From Chitinophagaceae bacterium (GTDB lineage Bacteria > Bacteroidota > Bacteroidia > Chitinophagales > Chitinophagaceae), in the NCBI GenBank assembly GCA_022841365.1, contig JALHRP010000006.1:1-64000 (forward strand): a stretch of 64,000 bases of DNA. The letters are read 5' to 3'. The notes beneath the pieces are model-generated. The model saw nothing but the letters and a program-made list of their open reading frames with translations. It was not told where the DNA came from and did no database searches. The number at the start of each line of letters is the position of its first letter. Within the stretch, counting starts at the first letter, position 1. Below, in pieces: positions 24,296-32,936 of this stretch. The translations under genes were made by a program, and so were the position numbers.

Positions 24296-26878
24296 TTGTT
24301 AGTTAGCAGTAGCTTTTTATTTGCCTTATTTTTTTCGGGTGATGATCAGCCGGCAAACAAAGAAAACTGGCGGAATAGTTATCTGCAGAAAGATTCACTT
24401 GGTCTTTATCTGGAGAAATTATATGAGTTAACAGATGATCATCCGTTTTATTTTTCGAATAAGGCTGACTCTGTTCTGAAAACATTGTGGCGGCAGCCAA
24501 TCAATGAAAGAGAGCAAACGGTATATCTCGATTTCATCCTCAATATTGCTTATCATTTATTACAACAGGGACAGGTGCCTGCATCCATCCGTTGGTATGA
24601 AACAGGTTTAACTTTTTATCAGCAAAACAAACTCCACCAGTACGAAGCAGAAGAATTTATTCTGAAACCGCTTGGTAATAATTATGTGCGGCTGGGTGAT
24701 TATGATAAAGCGGTGGCTATTCAGCAAATCGCCATTGAGCAGGCTATTAAAACAAACAAGAAAGAATTACTGGCAGCATTGTACAGCAACCTCGCCATCA
24801 GTTATTTCTGGTTAACGGATTATGCGGCTGTTCAACTGAATTGCAATAAGGGATTGCAGTTTGTTTCGTTTAATGAAACTGTTACTGGCTTATTGTACAA
24901 TGTAAAAGCCGATGCGTTTGATAAGGCTGGTATACGGGACAGTGCTTTGTTTTATAATCAACAGGCCCTTCGTTTTTTTCAATCACCCGAAGCGGCTGAA
25001 GCAGATGCAGGATGGATTGTTTCTACATTGCGGCTTTCTTCCAAGTTATTAGCTGATCAAAAAAAGTATCAACCTGCATTGATCAAATTACAGAATGCGG
25101 AAAAGATCCTGCAACAATCTTACCCGGATACAAGACAACGGGATAAAGCGAAACTGTTGATTGAAAAAGGAAAAATGTTCTTACATTTGAATCAAACAGA
25201 CAGCAGCGCTGCAGCATTCAGAAAAGGACTGAAAAATTTTCAAATCAGTTCTACGGGATTTTTTCCTGACAATACTGTCAGCAGCCTTTACTATGGTCTG
25301 GCAAGAGCTATGAAGTTAAACACCGACAGCAGTCTGCATTATTATCAGCTGGCTGTTGCCAATGATTATTACAGCAATCAACTGGTGAGCACATCAGCCA
25401 ACAGCTTGCAGAACATTGTTGCTGTGGATGAAACCATGAACGATGAAGCGGTGCATGCATTTCATCAACAGTTTCAGCAAACAAAGAATAAAGATTATCT
25501 GCAAAAGCAATTATGGTTGATGGAACTGTCGAAAGGGAGAAAGCTGTTGAATGAAATGAGCCGCAGCAAAGAATGGCAAACAGATACAAGCCTCCGGCAA
25601 ACGCAGCAACTCTTTACTGAACTACGGTATGATTATTTGTTGCTGGCAGAAACAACAGACACCGTTCGTAAACAACAAATTGAGCAACGTATTCGTCAAC
25701 AGGAGCTGGTATTAGGATTGGAAGAGAATCGCTTTGCCCGGTTACTGAAAGAACCATCCTTTGAACAATTTATCCAAGAACTTTCTTCAGTAACAGATTC
25801 TCCTTCGCTCCTCAGTTATTATGATGCAGGTGATTCTTTGTATTGTATGATGATCCATAAAGACGAATGGCAGAGCGTTGTTTTATCATCATCAAAATTG
25901 AATGCATCAGTCAGTGATTTTATCAATCTGTATTTTAAAGAAGGCTCTACACAGTTTAATAATAACCCGGCTGCTTTTTTTACAACTGCACAGCAGATAT
26001 TAAAATCTGTTATCCCATTTAACTTGTCGGCACAGCAACTGATTTGCTCGCCTGATGGCTTTCTGCATCAGCTTCCGTTTGAAGCATTAAGTACAAATGG
26101 TAAAGACAATTTTCTCGGCGAACAACAAGAGATCAGTTACCTGTATTCCTTTCTTCAATATGTAAACGAAGAAACAACAACAAACAGCTCCTTACCTGTT
26201 ACCGTTTATTCATTCAAAGGCCCGCATCTTGGTTTTGCTGATTTGCCGAATGCTGCTACTGAAGCTAGATATCTCAGTAAACAATTTTCAGCAACAGTTG
26301 CTGATGCCGTACAAACAACAGAACAGCGATTTGTTGAGTCCATGCAATCAAAAGGCATTCTGCATATTGCCACCCATGCGGTTGCAAACGACAGCAGCAA
26401 TCAACCTTACCTGGTATTGCAAAAGAAATTTTATTTAGCACAAATGCAGTACACGGTTACTGCTTCACCATTGGTTGTACTAACAGCCTGTGAAACTGCA
26501 GCAGGACAATTCCAAGCTGGCGAAGGCATTGTAAGTATCGGCAGAGCATTTATCAGCAAAGGTGTAAAAGGAGTGGTGGCCAGCAGGTGGAAAGTGGATG
26601 ATGCTTTCGCACCAATATTTGTAAAAACATTTTATGAACAGTTAAATAAGAGCCATTCACCGGCTGCTGCGTTGCTGCAGGCAAGAAAAGAATATTTACA
26701 ATCAACTACCAACCTGTCGCAAAAAAAACCTATGCTCTGGGCAGGTTTTAATTATATGGGAGTGGAGCAGCAGATTGAATTAAAAAAAGCTGCGGGGTTT
26801 AGTTGGTATTGGTTGTTGTTGTTGTTGTTGATACCGGCTCTCTATTTGGGGAGAAAAAAAATTAAATCATCAAAATGA
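24296..26878 (+). CDS. TPR-CHAT domain protein (caspase-like), membrane anchored
   Basis: The 860-residue protein has a hydrophobic leader, TPR-like helical repeats over about residues 80-430, and a CHAT domain over about residues 500-820. The clan CD protease dyad is present: His in ILHIATHAVAND and Cys in VVLTACETAAGQ. The flanking motifs GEGIVSIGRAFISKGVKGVV and SRWKVDDAF are typical. A C-terminal helix (WYWLLLLLLIPALYL) and GRKKIK end the protein. There is no ATG: the first usual start is TTG at 24296, and the leader could extend to an ATA overlapping the upstream TAA at 24261. It is probably an exported or membrane protease activated by its TPR part. Confidence 0.88.
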   Translation: MLVSSSFLFALFFSGDDQPANKENWRNSYLQKDSLGLYLEKLYELTDDHPFYFSNKADSVLKTLWRQPINEREQTVYLDFILNIAYHLLQQGQVPASIRWYETGLTFYQQNKLHQYEAEEFILKPLGNNYVRLGDYDKAVAIQQIAIEQAIKTNKKELLAALYSNLAISYFWLTDYAAVQLNCNKGLQFVSFNETVTGLLYNVKADAFDKAGIRDSALFYNQQALRFFQSPEAAEADAGWIVSTLRLSSKLLADQKKYQPALIKLQNAEKILQQSYPDTRQRDKAKLLIEKGKMFLHLNQTDSSAAAFRKGLKNFQISSTGFFPDNTVSSLYYGLARAMKLNTDSSLHYYQLAVANDYYSNQLVSTSANSLQNIVAVDETMNDEAVHAFHQQFQQTKNKDYLQKQLWLMELSKGRKLLNEMSRSKEWQTDTSLRQTQQLFTELRYDYLLLAETTDTVRKQQIEQRIRQQELVLGLEENRFARLLKEPSFEQFIQELSSVTDSPSLLSYYDAGDSLYCMMIHKDEWQSVVLSSSKLNASVSDFINLYFKEGSTQFNNNPAAFFTTAQQILKSVIPFNLSAQQLICSPDGFLHQLPFEALSTNGKDNFLGEQQEISYLYSFLQYVNEETTTNSSLPVTVYSFKGPHLGFADLPNAATEARYLSKQFSATVADAVQTTEQRFVESMQSKGILHIATHAVANDSSNQPYLVLQKKFYLAQMQYTVTASPLVVLTACETAAGQFQAGEGIVSIGRAFISKGVKGVVASRWKVDDAFAPIFVKTFYEQLNKSHSPAAALLQARKEYLQSTTNLSQKKPMLWAGFNYMGVEQQIELKKAAGFSWYWLLLLLLIPALYLGRKKIKSSK

Positions 26879-26887
26879 AGTAAGATG

Positions 26888-26973
26888 TCTGACGTCTGAA
26901 CGACGTCCTGACATCAGTTTCCGATTTTTCGAAAGCCAGGTGTCAGGACCTTGCAAAGGTCAGACGCCGACCT
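26888..26973. repeat. Palindromic intergenic element, GTCTGAC family
   Basis: Two imperfect palindromes lie side by side. The first runs from GATGTCTGACGTC to GACGTCCTGACATC. The second is centred on GACCTTGCAAAGGTC and flanked by GTGTCAG and CAGACGCC. It lies between the CHAT gene and the next lipoprotein gene. A shorter relative lies at 28236-28279. Confidence 0.6.
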
Positions 26974-27099
26974 AACTGCCTCATTCCCAGCTCATCTCAA
27001 CTTAATTTGAAATTTCTTTCCCAAACAGGGTAACAAAGTTTTACTGCCGCTGATATACCTGTATACAAACAAAAACAAAACAACTTAAAACTTAAAATT

Positions 27100-28170
27100 A
27101 TGAAACAGTTCCTTTTATCAGCCGTAGCAATTGCAGTCACGATAACCTTTACTGCATGTAAAAAAGAAGAAAAGAAAACATTTGTATTGCCACATGTCAT
27201 TGACCCCAAAGTGGTTTCTTTCTTCAACGCTAACGCACCCAAATATGAAAGTTTTACCATTGATGCATCAACGGGTGGTACATTAACCACAACCAAGGGA
27301 ACAAAAATTAATTTTCCAGCCGGCATCTTTAAAAAAGCAAACGGACAAATCGTTAGCGGTAATGTAACTGTTGAAGTAAAAGATATTTTAAGTGCAAGCG
27401 ATATGCTGTTGGGTAACCGCCCTACAGAAGCAAACGGACAAATGCTGGTTTCTTTTGGTGAAATGACCGTGAAGGCATCACAAAACGGAGAAGCCTTACA
27501 ATTGAAAAATGATTCTGCAAGAGTACAGGTGCCATTAGCTCCCAAACCTGCCAATGGTCAGCAAATCCGTGAAGTACCAATGTGGAGCGGCGACTCAGCA
27601 GTTGCTTATACTATCAACGGACATGATCATGAAAACACATCAGTTACATTAACACAAACAGGTTATATACCAAGAGGTATTAACTGGAACCAGAACGGAA
27701 ACTTTGCAACCAATAACAATAACGGTACAACAAGTTTTGCATTAGATAGCCTGGGTGTATGGCGCAATTGTGATGCACTGATGAGTGATCCACGTCCTAA
27801 AACAACCGTACTTGGTTATTTCAGCAATCATTGGAATCCTGCAACAAGTACATCTTATATGGCAGCCGAACCCTCGATGTTATACTTTAAAGTAAAACAA
27901 CAAAACACGATGGTGAAGTTGTACAACAAAATTGTAAACGCACCGGTTGGTAAAGAAGGGTTGTTGAGTTACCAAAGCAGTTTCCCGATTGGCTTAGAAG
28001 GTACCTTCCTTGCAATTACCATCAAAGACGGAAAGTTTTATGCCGAAATGAAAGACGTTACAATCGGCGCACCTGCATCCGGTAAAACCTATTTCCCTGT
28101 AACATTCGCTTTAACCGAAGTAACAGAATCCGGTTTGCTTGCTCTGATACAGCAGTTGAATACAAAATAA
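27100..28170 (+). CDS. Large lipoprotein of unknown function
   Basis: The 356-residue product has a lipoprotein signal (MKQFLLSAVAIAVTITFTAC, with Cys at 20 followed by KKEEKK). The mature protein begins with a beta-rich module including FTIDASTGGTLTTTKGTKIN, FPAGIFKKANGQIVSGNVTV and VEVKDILSASDMLLGNRPTE. This GTKINFPAGIF pattern is widespread in Bacteroidota lipoproteins and resembles ZU5-like or carboxypeptidase-regulatory-like modules. No catalytic motif is seen. The second half (residues 170-356) is also strand-rich. It has its own upstream region after a palindromic element and ends at a strong terminator. Confidence 0.75.
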   Translation: MKQFLLSAVAIAVTITFTACKKEEKKTFVLPHVIDPKVVSFFNANAPKYESFTIDASTGGTLTTTKGTKINFPAGIFKKANGQIVSGNVTVEVKDILSASDMLLGNRPTEANGQMLVSFGEMTVKASQNGEALQLKNDSARVQVPLAPKPANGQQIREVPMWSGDSAVAYTINGHDHENTSVTLTQTGYIPRGINWNQNGNFATNNNNGTTSFALDSLGVWRNCDALMSDPRPKTTVLGYFSNHWNPATSTSYMAAEPSMLYFKVKQQNTMVKLYNKIVNAPVGKEGLLSYQSSFPIGLEGTFLAITIKDGKFYAEMKDVTIGAPASGKTYFPVTFALTEVTESGLLALIQQLNTK

Positions 28171-28206
28171 GCCCGTTGTTTATCCGGAAAACATCTGTAC
28201 TGTAGA

Positions 28207-28241
28207 AAGAAACCCCGACTATTCAGTCGGGTTTCTTTTTT
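28207..28241 (+). terminator. Terminator of the lipoprotein gene
   Basis: GAAACCCCGACT pairs with AGTCGGGTTTC (one bulged C) over ATTC and is followed by T7. Confidence 0.85.
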
Positions 28242-28279
28242 TCGGTCGGCCCGATGCAATCGGTCTGACCGAAAAAAAG
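28236..28279. repeat. Palindrome TTTTTCGGTC / GACCGAAAAA
   Basis: A 12-bp inverted repeat (TTTTTTTCGGTC against GACCGAAAAAAA) encloses GGCCCGATGCAATCGG. Its inner words resemble the GTCTGAC family element at 26888. It overlaps the T-tract of the terminator before it. Confidence 0.6.
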
Positions 28280-28285
28280 ATATTT

Positions 28286-28328
28286 CACCTCATCCTCTTA
28301 TCCTTCTCCAAAGGAGAAGGACGGTGCG
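28286..28328 (-). repeat. GC-rich intergenic palindrome family, copy 7
   Basis: On the minus strand it reads CCGTCCTTCTCC, TTT, GGAGAAGGA and then TAAGAGGATGAGGTG. It belongs to the subtype with the GATGAGG tail. About 108 bp of unremarkable sequence separates it from copy 8. Confidence 0.8.
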
Positions 28329-28436
28329 GTAATGCAAAACCAAACTTCAGTTCTTACATATCAACTAAATGACAATGCTGTTCTATGCTGAATAGTTTAT
28401 AATTGCTGATTTGTTAGTACTACAGATCATGACTAT

Positions 28437-28482
28437 GCGGGGCTTGGCCTCCCTCTCCTTTGGAGAGGGAATGAGGGTGAGG
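28437..28482 (+). repeat. GC-rich intergenic palindrome family, copy 8
   Basis: It reads GGGGCTTGGCCTCCCTCTCC, then GGAGAGGG and the tail AATGAGGGTGAGGTG. It stops 3 bp from the stop codon of the convergent hypothetical gene at 28485. Confidence 0.8.
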
Positions 28483-28484
28483 TG

Positions 28485-28961
28485 TTATTTAAAATCACTC
28501 TTAATAAAATCAACCAGCAATTTCATCCGGAAATAAAGATTACTGATCATGAGCGGCACATTGTTTTTTAATTTGTCAACCGATCCTTTGTTCATTTTTT
28601 TCAACAGCTTCAGCTCTACAATTTTCTCATCAATCTTGTCAATGAGTTTTTCAACCGTCCAGCCAATGTATTTTTTATTGCGTTCATCAAACACATGATA
28701 AGGCTCAATGCCGCCGGCTTTTAATTTTTTAAAAGCAAAATTATTTTTCACTGCATCCTGTATGGCATCATTGCTCAACAGATCAATGATTGTATCAGAA
28801 GACACTTCATTTAAAAAAGCATTTTTAAAAATGTTGAGGTTGTTCCGCAGCTCCATCAACACCTGCTTTTTGAGCACATCATTGGTTTTTGATTGCTTGT
28901 GCAAAAAGGAGATGAGGTTATCTAATGGCGCAATGCCGCTTTTAAGCCAGTCGAGGTTCAT
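28485..28961 (-). CDS. Hypothetical helical cytoplasmic protein
   Basis: The 158-residue protein starts MNLDWLKSGIAPLDNLISFL and is almost entirely helical and Lys-rich (KIDEKIVELKLLKKMNKGSV). It has no signal peptide, cysteine motif or membrane segment. I recognise no family. A coiled-coil or effector-like helical bundle is possible. It is a lone gene bounded downstream by palindrome copy 8, and its A+T content is somewhat higher than that of flanking genes. Confidence 0.65.
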   Translation of the reverse strand: MNLDWLKSGIAPLDNLISFLHKQSKTNDVLKKQVLMELRNNLNIFKNAFLNEVSSDTIIDLLSNDAIQDAVKNNFAFKKLKAGGIEPYHVFDERNKKYIGWTVEKLIDKIDEKIVELKLLKKMNKGSVDKLKNNVPLMISNLYFRMKLLVDFIKSDFK

Positions 28962-29047
28962 AATAAGAATTAAGAATTTAAGATAGCATAATTAGCAGTA
29001 TTACTGAGCGGCTGCCTGCAAATGATTTTGCGATTTCTTTAATATCA

Positions 29048-29071
29048 GTGGTCGGTGGGGACACCGACCAC
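29048..29071. repeat. Perfect 10-bp stem hairpin upstream of dinB
   Basis: GTGGTCGGTG, a GGGA loop and CACCGACCAC form a perfect hairpin. A run of CTCAGTG/CTCTGTG words follows at 29088-29122; it resembles a further intergenic repeat type. The frame of dinB is open through this region, but it is not coding-like. Confidence 0.7.
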
Positions 29072-29173
29072 GGCGCTCAAGTTATTCTCAGTGTCCTCTG
29101 TATCTCAGTGACTCTGTGTTTACCTCTTATACTCCTTTTCTGTTTTGATCTCTTAGCTCCTAACTTTGTTCTC

Positions 29174-30361
29174 TTGAGTCAACAACGCATCATAGCTCAC
29201 TTTGATCTGGATACTTTTTTTGTATCGGTAGAACGGTTGAATGATCCTTCGCTTGTAGGACAACCCGTTATTGTAGGTGGTACAAAAGAGCGGGGAGTGG
29301 TAAGCACCTGCAGTTATGAAACAAGAGCCTTTGGAGTGCATAGTGGAATGCCCATGGCACAGGCAATGAAATTATGTCCGCATGCAATTGTATTGCAGGG
29401 CACCAGAGGTGATTACAGCCGATACTCCCGTTGGGTTACTGATATTGTGGCAGCAAAAGCACCGTTGTTTGAAAAAGCATCCATTGATGAATTTTATATT
29501 GACCTCACCGGCATGGATCGTTTTTTTGATCCCTTTCAATGGACCATTGATCTGCGGCAGGAAATTATTGATCAAACACAATTGCCGATTTCGTTTGCAA
29601 TGGCAACTAACAAACTCGTTGCAAAAATTGCAACCGATTTTGCAAAGCCCAACAATTATATATTGGTAGAGTTTGGAAAAGAAAAAGAATTTCTTGCGCC
29701 ATTGCGTGTAAATAAAATGCCGGGTATTGGTGAAAAAGCGTATCACACTTTACTTGATCTGGGTATTGAAACCATTGGTGAATTGCAGCAAACAAATCCA
29801 GTCATGCTGGAGCAGCAGTTGGGCAAACACGGCAGAGATCTCTGGCAACGGGCACATGGTATCAGCTTTGGTGCGGTGAATGCTTATCATGAATCCAAAT
29901 CAATCTCCAGTGAAAATACTTTTCATCAAAACAGTAACGATCTTTCTTTTCTTGAAACAGAAATTGTTCGTCTCACAGAAAAAATTGCTCATGAACTCCG
30001 GCAGGAAAATAAAATGGCCGGATGTGTATCAATAAAGATCCGCTACCCCAACTTTGAAACACAACAGCGACAGGCATCCATCCCCTATACGTTTTATGAT
30101 GATGAACTGATTTACAATGCCAAACAATTGTTCCATCAATTATACCGCAAAGGACAGCCTGTGCGTTTACTGGGTGTAAAGCTGAGTGAACTAACTGATG
30201 AAGCTGCACAAACCAACCTGTTTCAGGATGTTCAAAAAAAGAACGAACTGTATAAGGCCATTGATGAAGTGAAAGACCGGTTCGGTAAGGCCCTGCTTAC
30301 AAAAGGTCGTAATGCAAAGAAGAGGGAAGATCCGCCGGATAGTTTTCATGAAATTTCCTAA
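29174..30361 (+). CDS. dinB: DNA polymerase IV (Y-family translesion polymerase)
   Basis: The 395-residue protein is a DinB polymerase that bypasses lesions. Motifs are HFDLDTFFVSVE (first catalytic Asp), STCSYETRAFGVHSGMPM (steric region), KASIDEFYIDLTGMD (catalytic Asp-Glu), LVAKIATDFAKPNN, the helix-hairpin-helix MPGIGEKAYHTLLDLGIETI, and a little-finger domain to the end. No ATG starts the conserved core. The best start is TTG at 29174 (reading SQQRIIAHFDLD), because the upstream frame is built from a hairpin and repeat words. The last residues (KDRFGKALLTKGRNAK) are typical. Confidence 0.94.
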   Translation: MSQQRIIAHFDLDTFFVSVERLNDPSLVGQPVIVGGTKERGVVSTCSYETRAFGVHSGMPMAQAMKLCPHAIVLQGTRGDYSRYSRWVTDIVAAKAPLFEKASIDEFYIDLTGMDRFFDPFQWTIDLRQEIIDQTQLPISFAMATNKLVAKIATDFAKPNNYILVEFGKEKEFLAPLRVNKMPGIGEKAYHTLLDLGIETIGELQQTNPVMLEQQLGKHGRDLWQRAHGISFGAVNAYHESKSISSENTFHQNSNDLSFLETEIVRLTEKIAHELRQENKMAGCVSIKIRYPNFETQQRQASIPYTFYDDELIYNAKQLFHQLYRKGQPVRLLGVKLSELTDEAAQTNLFQDVQKKNELYKAIDEVKDRFGKALLTKGRNAKKREDPPDSFHEIS

Positions 30362-30428
30362 CGAATGTTCAATTACAAAGGTTTTTCTTGCTATGCAATA
30401 AAACCCTACCAGTTAAGTAGGAAATACA

Positions 30429-30436
30429 TATATTTG
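30429..30436 (+). promoter_or_regulatory. -7 box of the peroxiredoxin gene
   Basis: TATATTTG fits TAnnTTTG exactly and lies 36 bp before the ATG at 30473. No good -33 TTG is seen at the right distance. Confidence 0.45.
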
Positions 30437-30472
30437 TGTCCCGTTTTAATCAACAATAATAAATTATATAGT

Positions 30473-31108
30473 ATGAGTTTACGATTAGGGGACATCGCTC
30501 CAAACTTTAAAGCAAAGACTTCTGTTGGCGAAATTGATCTTTATGAATATCTTGGCGATGGCTGGGGTGTATTGTTTAGCCACCCTGCCGATTATACTCC
30601 CGTATGTACAACAGAGCTCGGCAAAACTGCTTTATTAAAACTTGAGTTTGAAAAACGCAATGTAAAAGTGCTGGCGTTAAGTGTAGATGGTTTGGAAAGA
30701 CATCAGGGCTGGATCAGCGATATCAACGAAACACAGCATACATCGGTTGAGTTCCCCATTATTGCAGATGAAGACAGAACAGTCGCTAATCTGTATGATA
30801 TGATTCATCCCAATGCATCCGAAACAGCTACAGTACGTTCATTATTTATTATTGGTCCGGATAAGAAAGTAAAACTGTTTATTACGTATCCTGCTTCAAC
30901 CGGAAGAAATTTTCATGAAGTGTTACGTGTAATAGATTCATTGCAGTTAACAGCTAACTACAGTGTGGCCACACCGGCCGATTGGAAAGAAGGTGAGGAT
31001 GTGATTGTTGTACCATCGGTTAGTACGGAAGCAGCTATTGAAAAATTTCCAAAAGGAGTAAGAGTGGTAAAACCTTATCTGCGTTATACACCGCAGCCGA
31101 ATAAATAG
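30473..31108 (+). CDS. Peroxiredoxin, 1-Cys (Prx6) type
   Basis: The 211-residue peroxidase has the peroxidatic Cys in FSHPADYTPVCTTELGKTAL, preceded by SLRLGDIAPNFKAKTSVGEI. The C-terminal dimerisation arm of the Prx6 group is present (VATPADWKEGEDVIVVPSVS). No second Cys is seen at the classical resolving position. It reduces hydrogen peroxide and organic hydroperoxides. The start at 30473 is supported by the family N-terminus and the -7 box upstream; a longer frame from 30365 is open by chance. A strong terminator follows. Confidence 0.94.
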   Translation: MSLRLGDIAPNFKAKTSVGEIDLYEYLGDGWGVLFSHPADYTPVCTTELGKTALLKLEFEKRNVKVLALSVDGLERHQGWISDINETQHTSVEFPIIADEDRTVANLYDMIHPNASETATVRSLFIIGPDKKVKLFITYPASTGRNFHEVLRVIDSLQLTANYSVATPADWKEGEDVIVVPSVSTEAAIEKFPKGVRVVKPYLRYTPQPNK

Positions 31109-31132
31109 TCTTTGTTAGTTTATAATAGTAAA

Positions 31133-31160
31133 GAGCTCCGCACTTGCGGAGCCTTTTTTA
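31133..31160. terminator. Terminator between peroxiredoxin and pseudouridine synthase genes
   Basis: GCTCCGC, loop ACTT and GCGGAGC are followed by C and T6. It serves the plus-strand peroxiredoxin gene and touches the stop codon of the convergent gene at 31158. Confidence 0.85.
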
Positions 31161-31880
31161 TTTAACCCATTTTTCAAATTGTTGCAGCAATGCTCTCAAA
31201 TCCTTGCTTAGCGGAGCTTCCAGCTCAATGGTTTGATTTGTTGAATCTGTAAAAGAGAGTTTCCATGCATGCAGTGCAAGCCGGTTCATTAACGGACGTT
31301 CCTCTTCATCTGCTTTTGACAGCTTGAATTTTTTCCGTTTCAAAGAAGATAAGAGGATGGGTATTGCAGTGCCATACACTTCATCACAAACAATAGGATG
31401 ACCAATATGTTTCATATGCACACGGATCTGGTGTGTGCGTCCTGTATGAATCTGAAATTGCATCCATGAATATTGTCCATGTTCTTCGAGCACTTTATAA
31501 TCAGTTAAAGATGCCCGCCCTTTTACATGAGTAATATAAGTTGCGTTTTTTGCAGGGTGCTCCATGGTGGGTGCATCAACGCTTCCCTCTTTATTTTGCA
31601 AAGTGCCGTGTACCAGACCGAGATAATATTTTTCTACAACTCTGTCTTCAAATTGTTTTGATAAGAGTTTGTGCGTTTCTTCATCTTTAGCAAATACAAT
31701 TAAACCACTGGTGAATTTATCCAGACGATGAACGATCCACACCTTGCCATACTTTTCGTTGAGCCAGTCTTTCAGCGATGGTTCACTTTGCATCCTGTCT
31801 GGGATAGACAACAGGCCAGATGGTTTGTTGAGAGCAATCCAATGCTCCGTTTCTGCAATAATGTCAACTTTATTCTTCAT
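31158..31880 (-). CDS. RluA-family pseudouridine synthase
   Basis: The 240-residue enzyme isomerises uridine to pseudouridine in rRNA or tRNA. The catalytic motif is VHRLDKFTSGLIVFAKDEET (Asp in HRLD), followed by KYYLGLVHGTL, TGRTHQIRVHMKHIGHPIVC and NRLALHAWKLSFT. There is no S4 domain, so it belongs to the short RluA/TruC-like group. It overlaps the start-proximal neighbour by 11 bp, so the two synthases are co-transcribed and probably coupled. Confidence 0.92.
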   Translation of the reverse strand: MKNKVDIIAETEHWIALNKPSGLLSIPDRMQSEPSLKDWLNEKYGKVWIVHRLDKFTSGLIVFAKDEETHKLLSKQFEDRVVEKYYLGLVHGTLQNKEGSVDAPTMEHPAKNATYITHVKGRASLTDYKVLEEHGQYSWMQFQIHTGRTHQIRVHMKHIGHPIVCDEVYGTAIPILLSSLKRKKFKLSKADEEERPLMNRLALHAWKLSFTDSTNQTIELEAPLSKDLRALLQQFEKWVK

Positions 31881-32871
31881 CTCTGTTCTTGCCTTTAAGT
31901 TCTTCTTTCTTTTTTACAAACGATTTGTTGAGGAATTTCAACAGTCTCACTTCTTTTTCGTTCAGGTAGCGCCATTTGCCACGGTCTACATTTTTCTTTG
32001 TGAGGTTGGCAAACAGCACACGGTCCAGTCCCTTTACATCATAGCCCAATGATTCAAACATACGGCGTACAATCCGGTTACGGCCGCTGTGAATTTCAAT
32101 GCCGATTATTTTTTTATTTTTCGGATCAGCATAACCCAATGCATCAGGGGCAATAAATCCATCTTCGAGTGTAACGCCGGATAACATTTTTTCAAAATCC
32201 TTTTTCTCCAGATTTCTGTCAAGTGTTACTTCGTATACTTTCTTTACCTGAAAACTTGGGTGCGAAAGTTTTTGTGTGAGTTCTCCGTCATTGGTTAACA
32301 GCAATACACCGGTTGTGTTTCTGTCTAAACGGCCAACAGGATATATGCGTTGTGTTGATACACCTCTCATTAAATCCATAATAGTTCTTCTTCCCTGCGG
32401 ATCTTCTGATGTAGTAATATAATCTTTTGGTTTGTTAAGCAGGATGTACACCAGCTCTTTTTGTATGCTGATTTTTTTACCGTTAACTTTTACTTCATCC
32501 TTATCTGTTACTTTATGTCCCGGCTCTGTAATTACTTTTCCATTTACCACAACGGTACCTTTTTTAATTACCTCTGCCGCTTCACGTCTGCTGCACACAT
32601 CGCAATGCGCCAGGTATTTGTTCAATGGCATTTCGCCACCGGTATTCTCTTTTTTAAACGTAATGGGTTGTGCCGGAGTTTGTGCTTTTGCAGCGAGGGG
32701 TCCTTTTTTTACTCTGGTATCTTGTGCACGCAGGCTGTTTTCTTCCGCTTTCTTTTTAGCAAAGTATTCGTTCTTCTCTGCTCTTGCCTGTTTCTTTTCC
32801 TGGCGGAACTCTTCTTTTTTTTGTGCGTTTGTTTTCTGACTTTGAAAATTACCAAAACTCTTTTTTGCCAT
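31870..32871 (-). CDS. RsuA/RluB/RluE-family pseudouridine synthase with S4 domain
   Basis: The 333-residue protein has a Lys/Ala/Glu-rich N-terminal extension of about 75 residues. An S4 RNA-binding domain follows (EMPLNKYLAHCDVCSRREAA, then EVIKKGTVVVNGKVITEPGH), and then the catalytic domain with VGRLDRNTTGVLLLTNDGEL (Asp in GRLD). The motif HSGRNRIVRRMFESLGYDVK completes the fold. A basic tail (FVKKKEELKGKNRDEE) overlaps the next gene. It probably modifies 23S rRNA, as RluB does. The extension is common in Bacteroidota members. Confidence 0.93.
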   Translation of the reverse strand: MAKKSFGNFQSQKTNAQKKEEFRQEKKQARAEKNEYFAKKKAEENSLRAQDTRVKKGPLAAKAQTPAQPITFKKENTGGEMPLNKYLAHCDVCSRREAAEVIKKGTVVVNGKVITEPGHKVTDKDEVKVNGKKISIQKELVYILLNKPKDYITTSEDPQGRRTIMDLMRGVSTQRIYPVGRLDRNTTGVLLLTNDGELTQKLSHPSFQVKKVYEVTLDRNLEKKDFEKMLSGVTLEDGFIAPDALGYADPKNKKIIGIEIHSGRNRIVRRMFESLGYDVKGLDRVLFANLTKKNVDRGKWRYLNEKEVRLLKFLNKSFVKKKEELKGKNRDEE

Positions 32872-32936
32872 ACTATTTGTGTTTGCTGTTTTGCAACAGT
32901 ATGAGGAATGCTTTATAATTTACGCTCGATGTATTT

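Noticed and set aside
29048-29173. An upstream dinB start that would add 42 residues
   Set aside because: The added codons are a perfect hairpin and repeat words and do not resemble a Y-family polymerase N-terminus.
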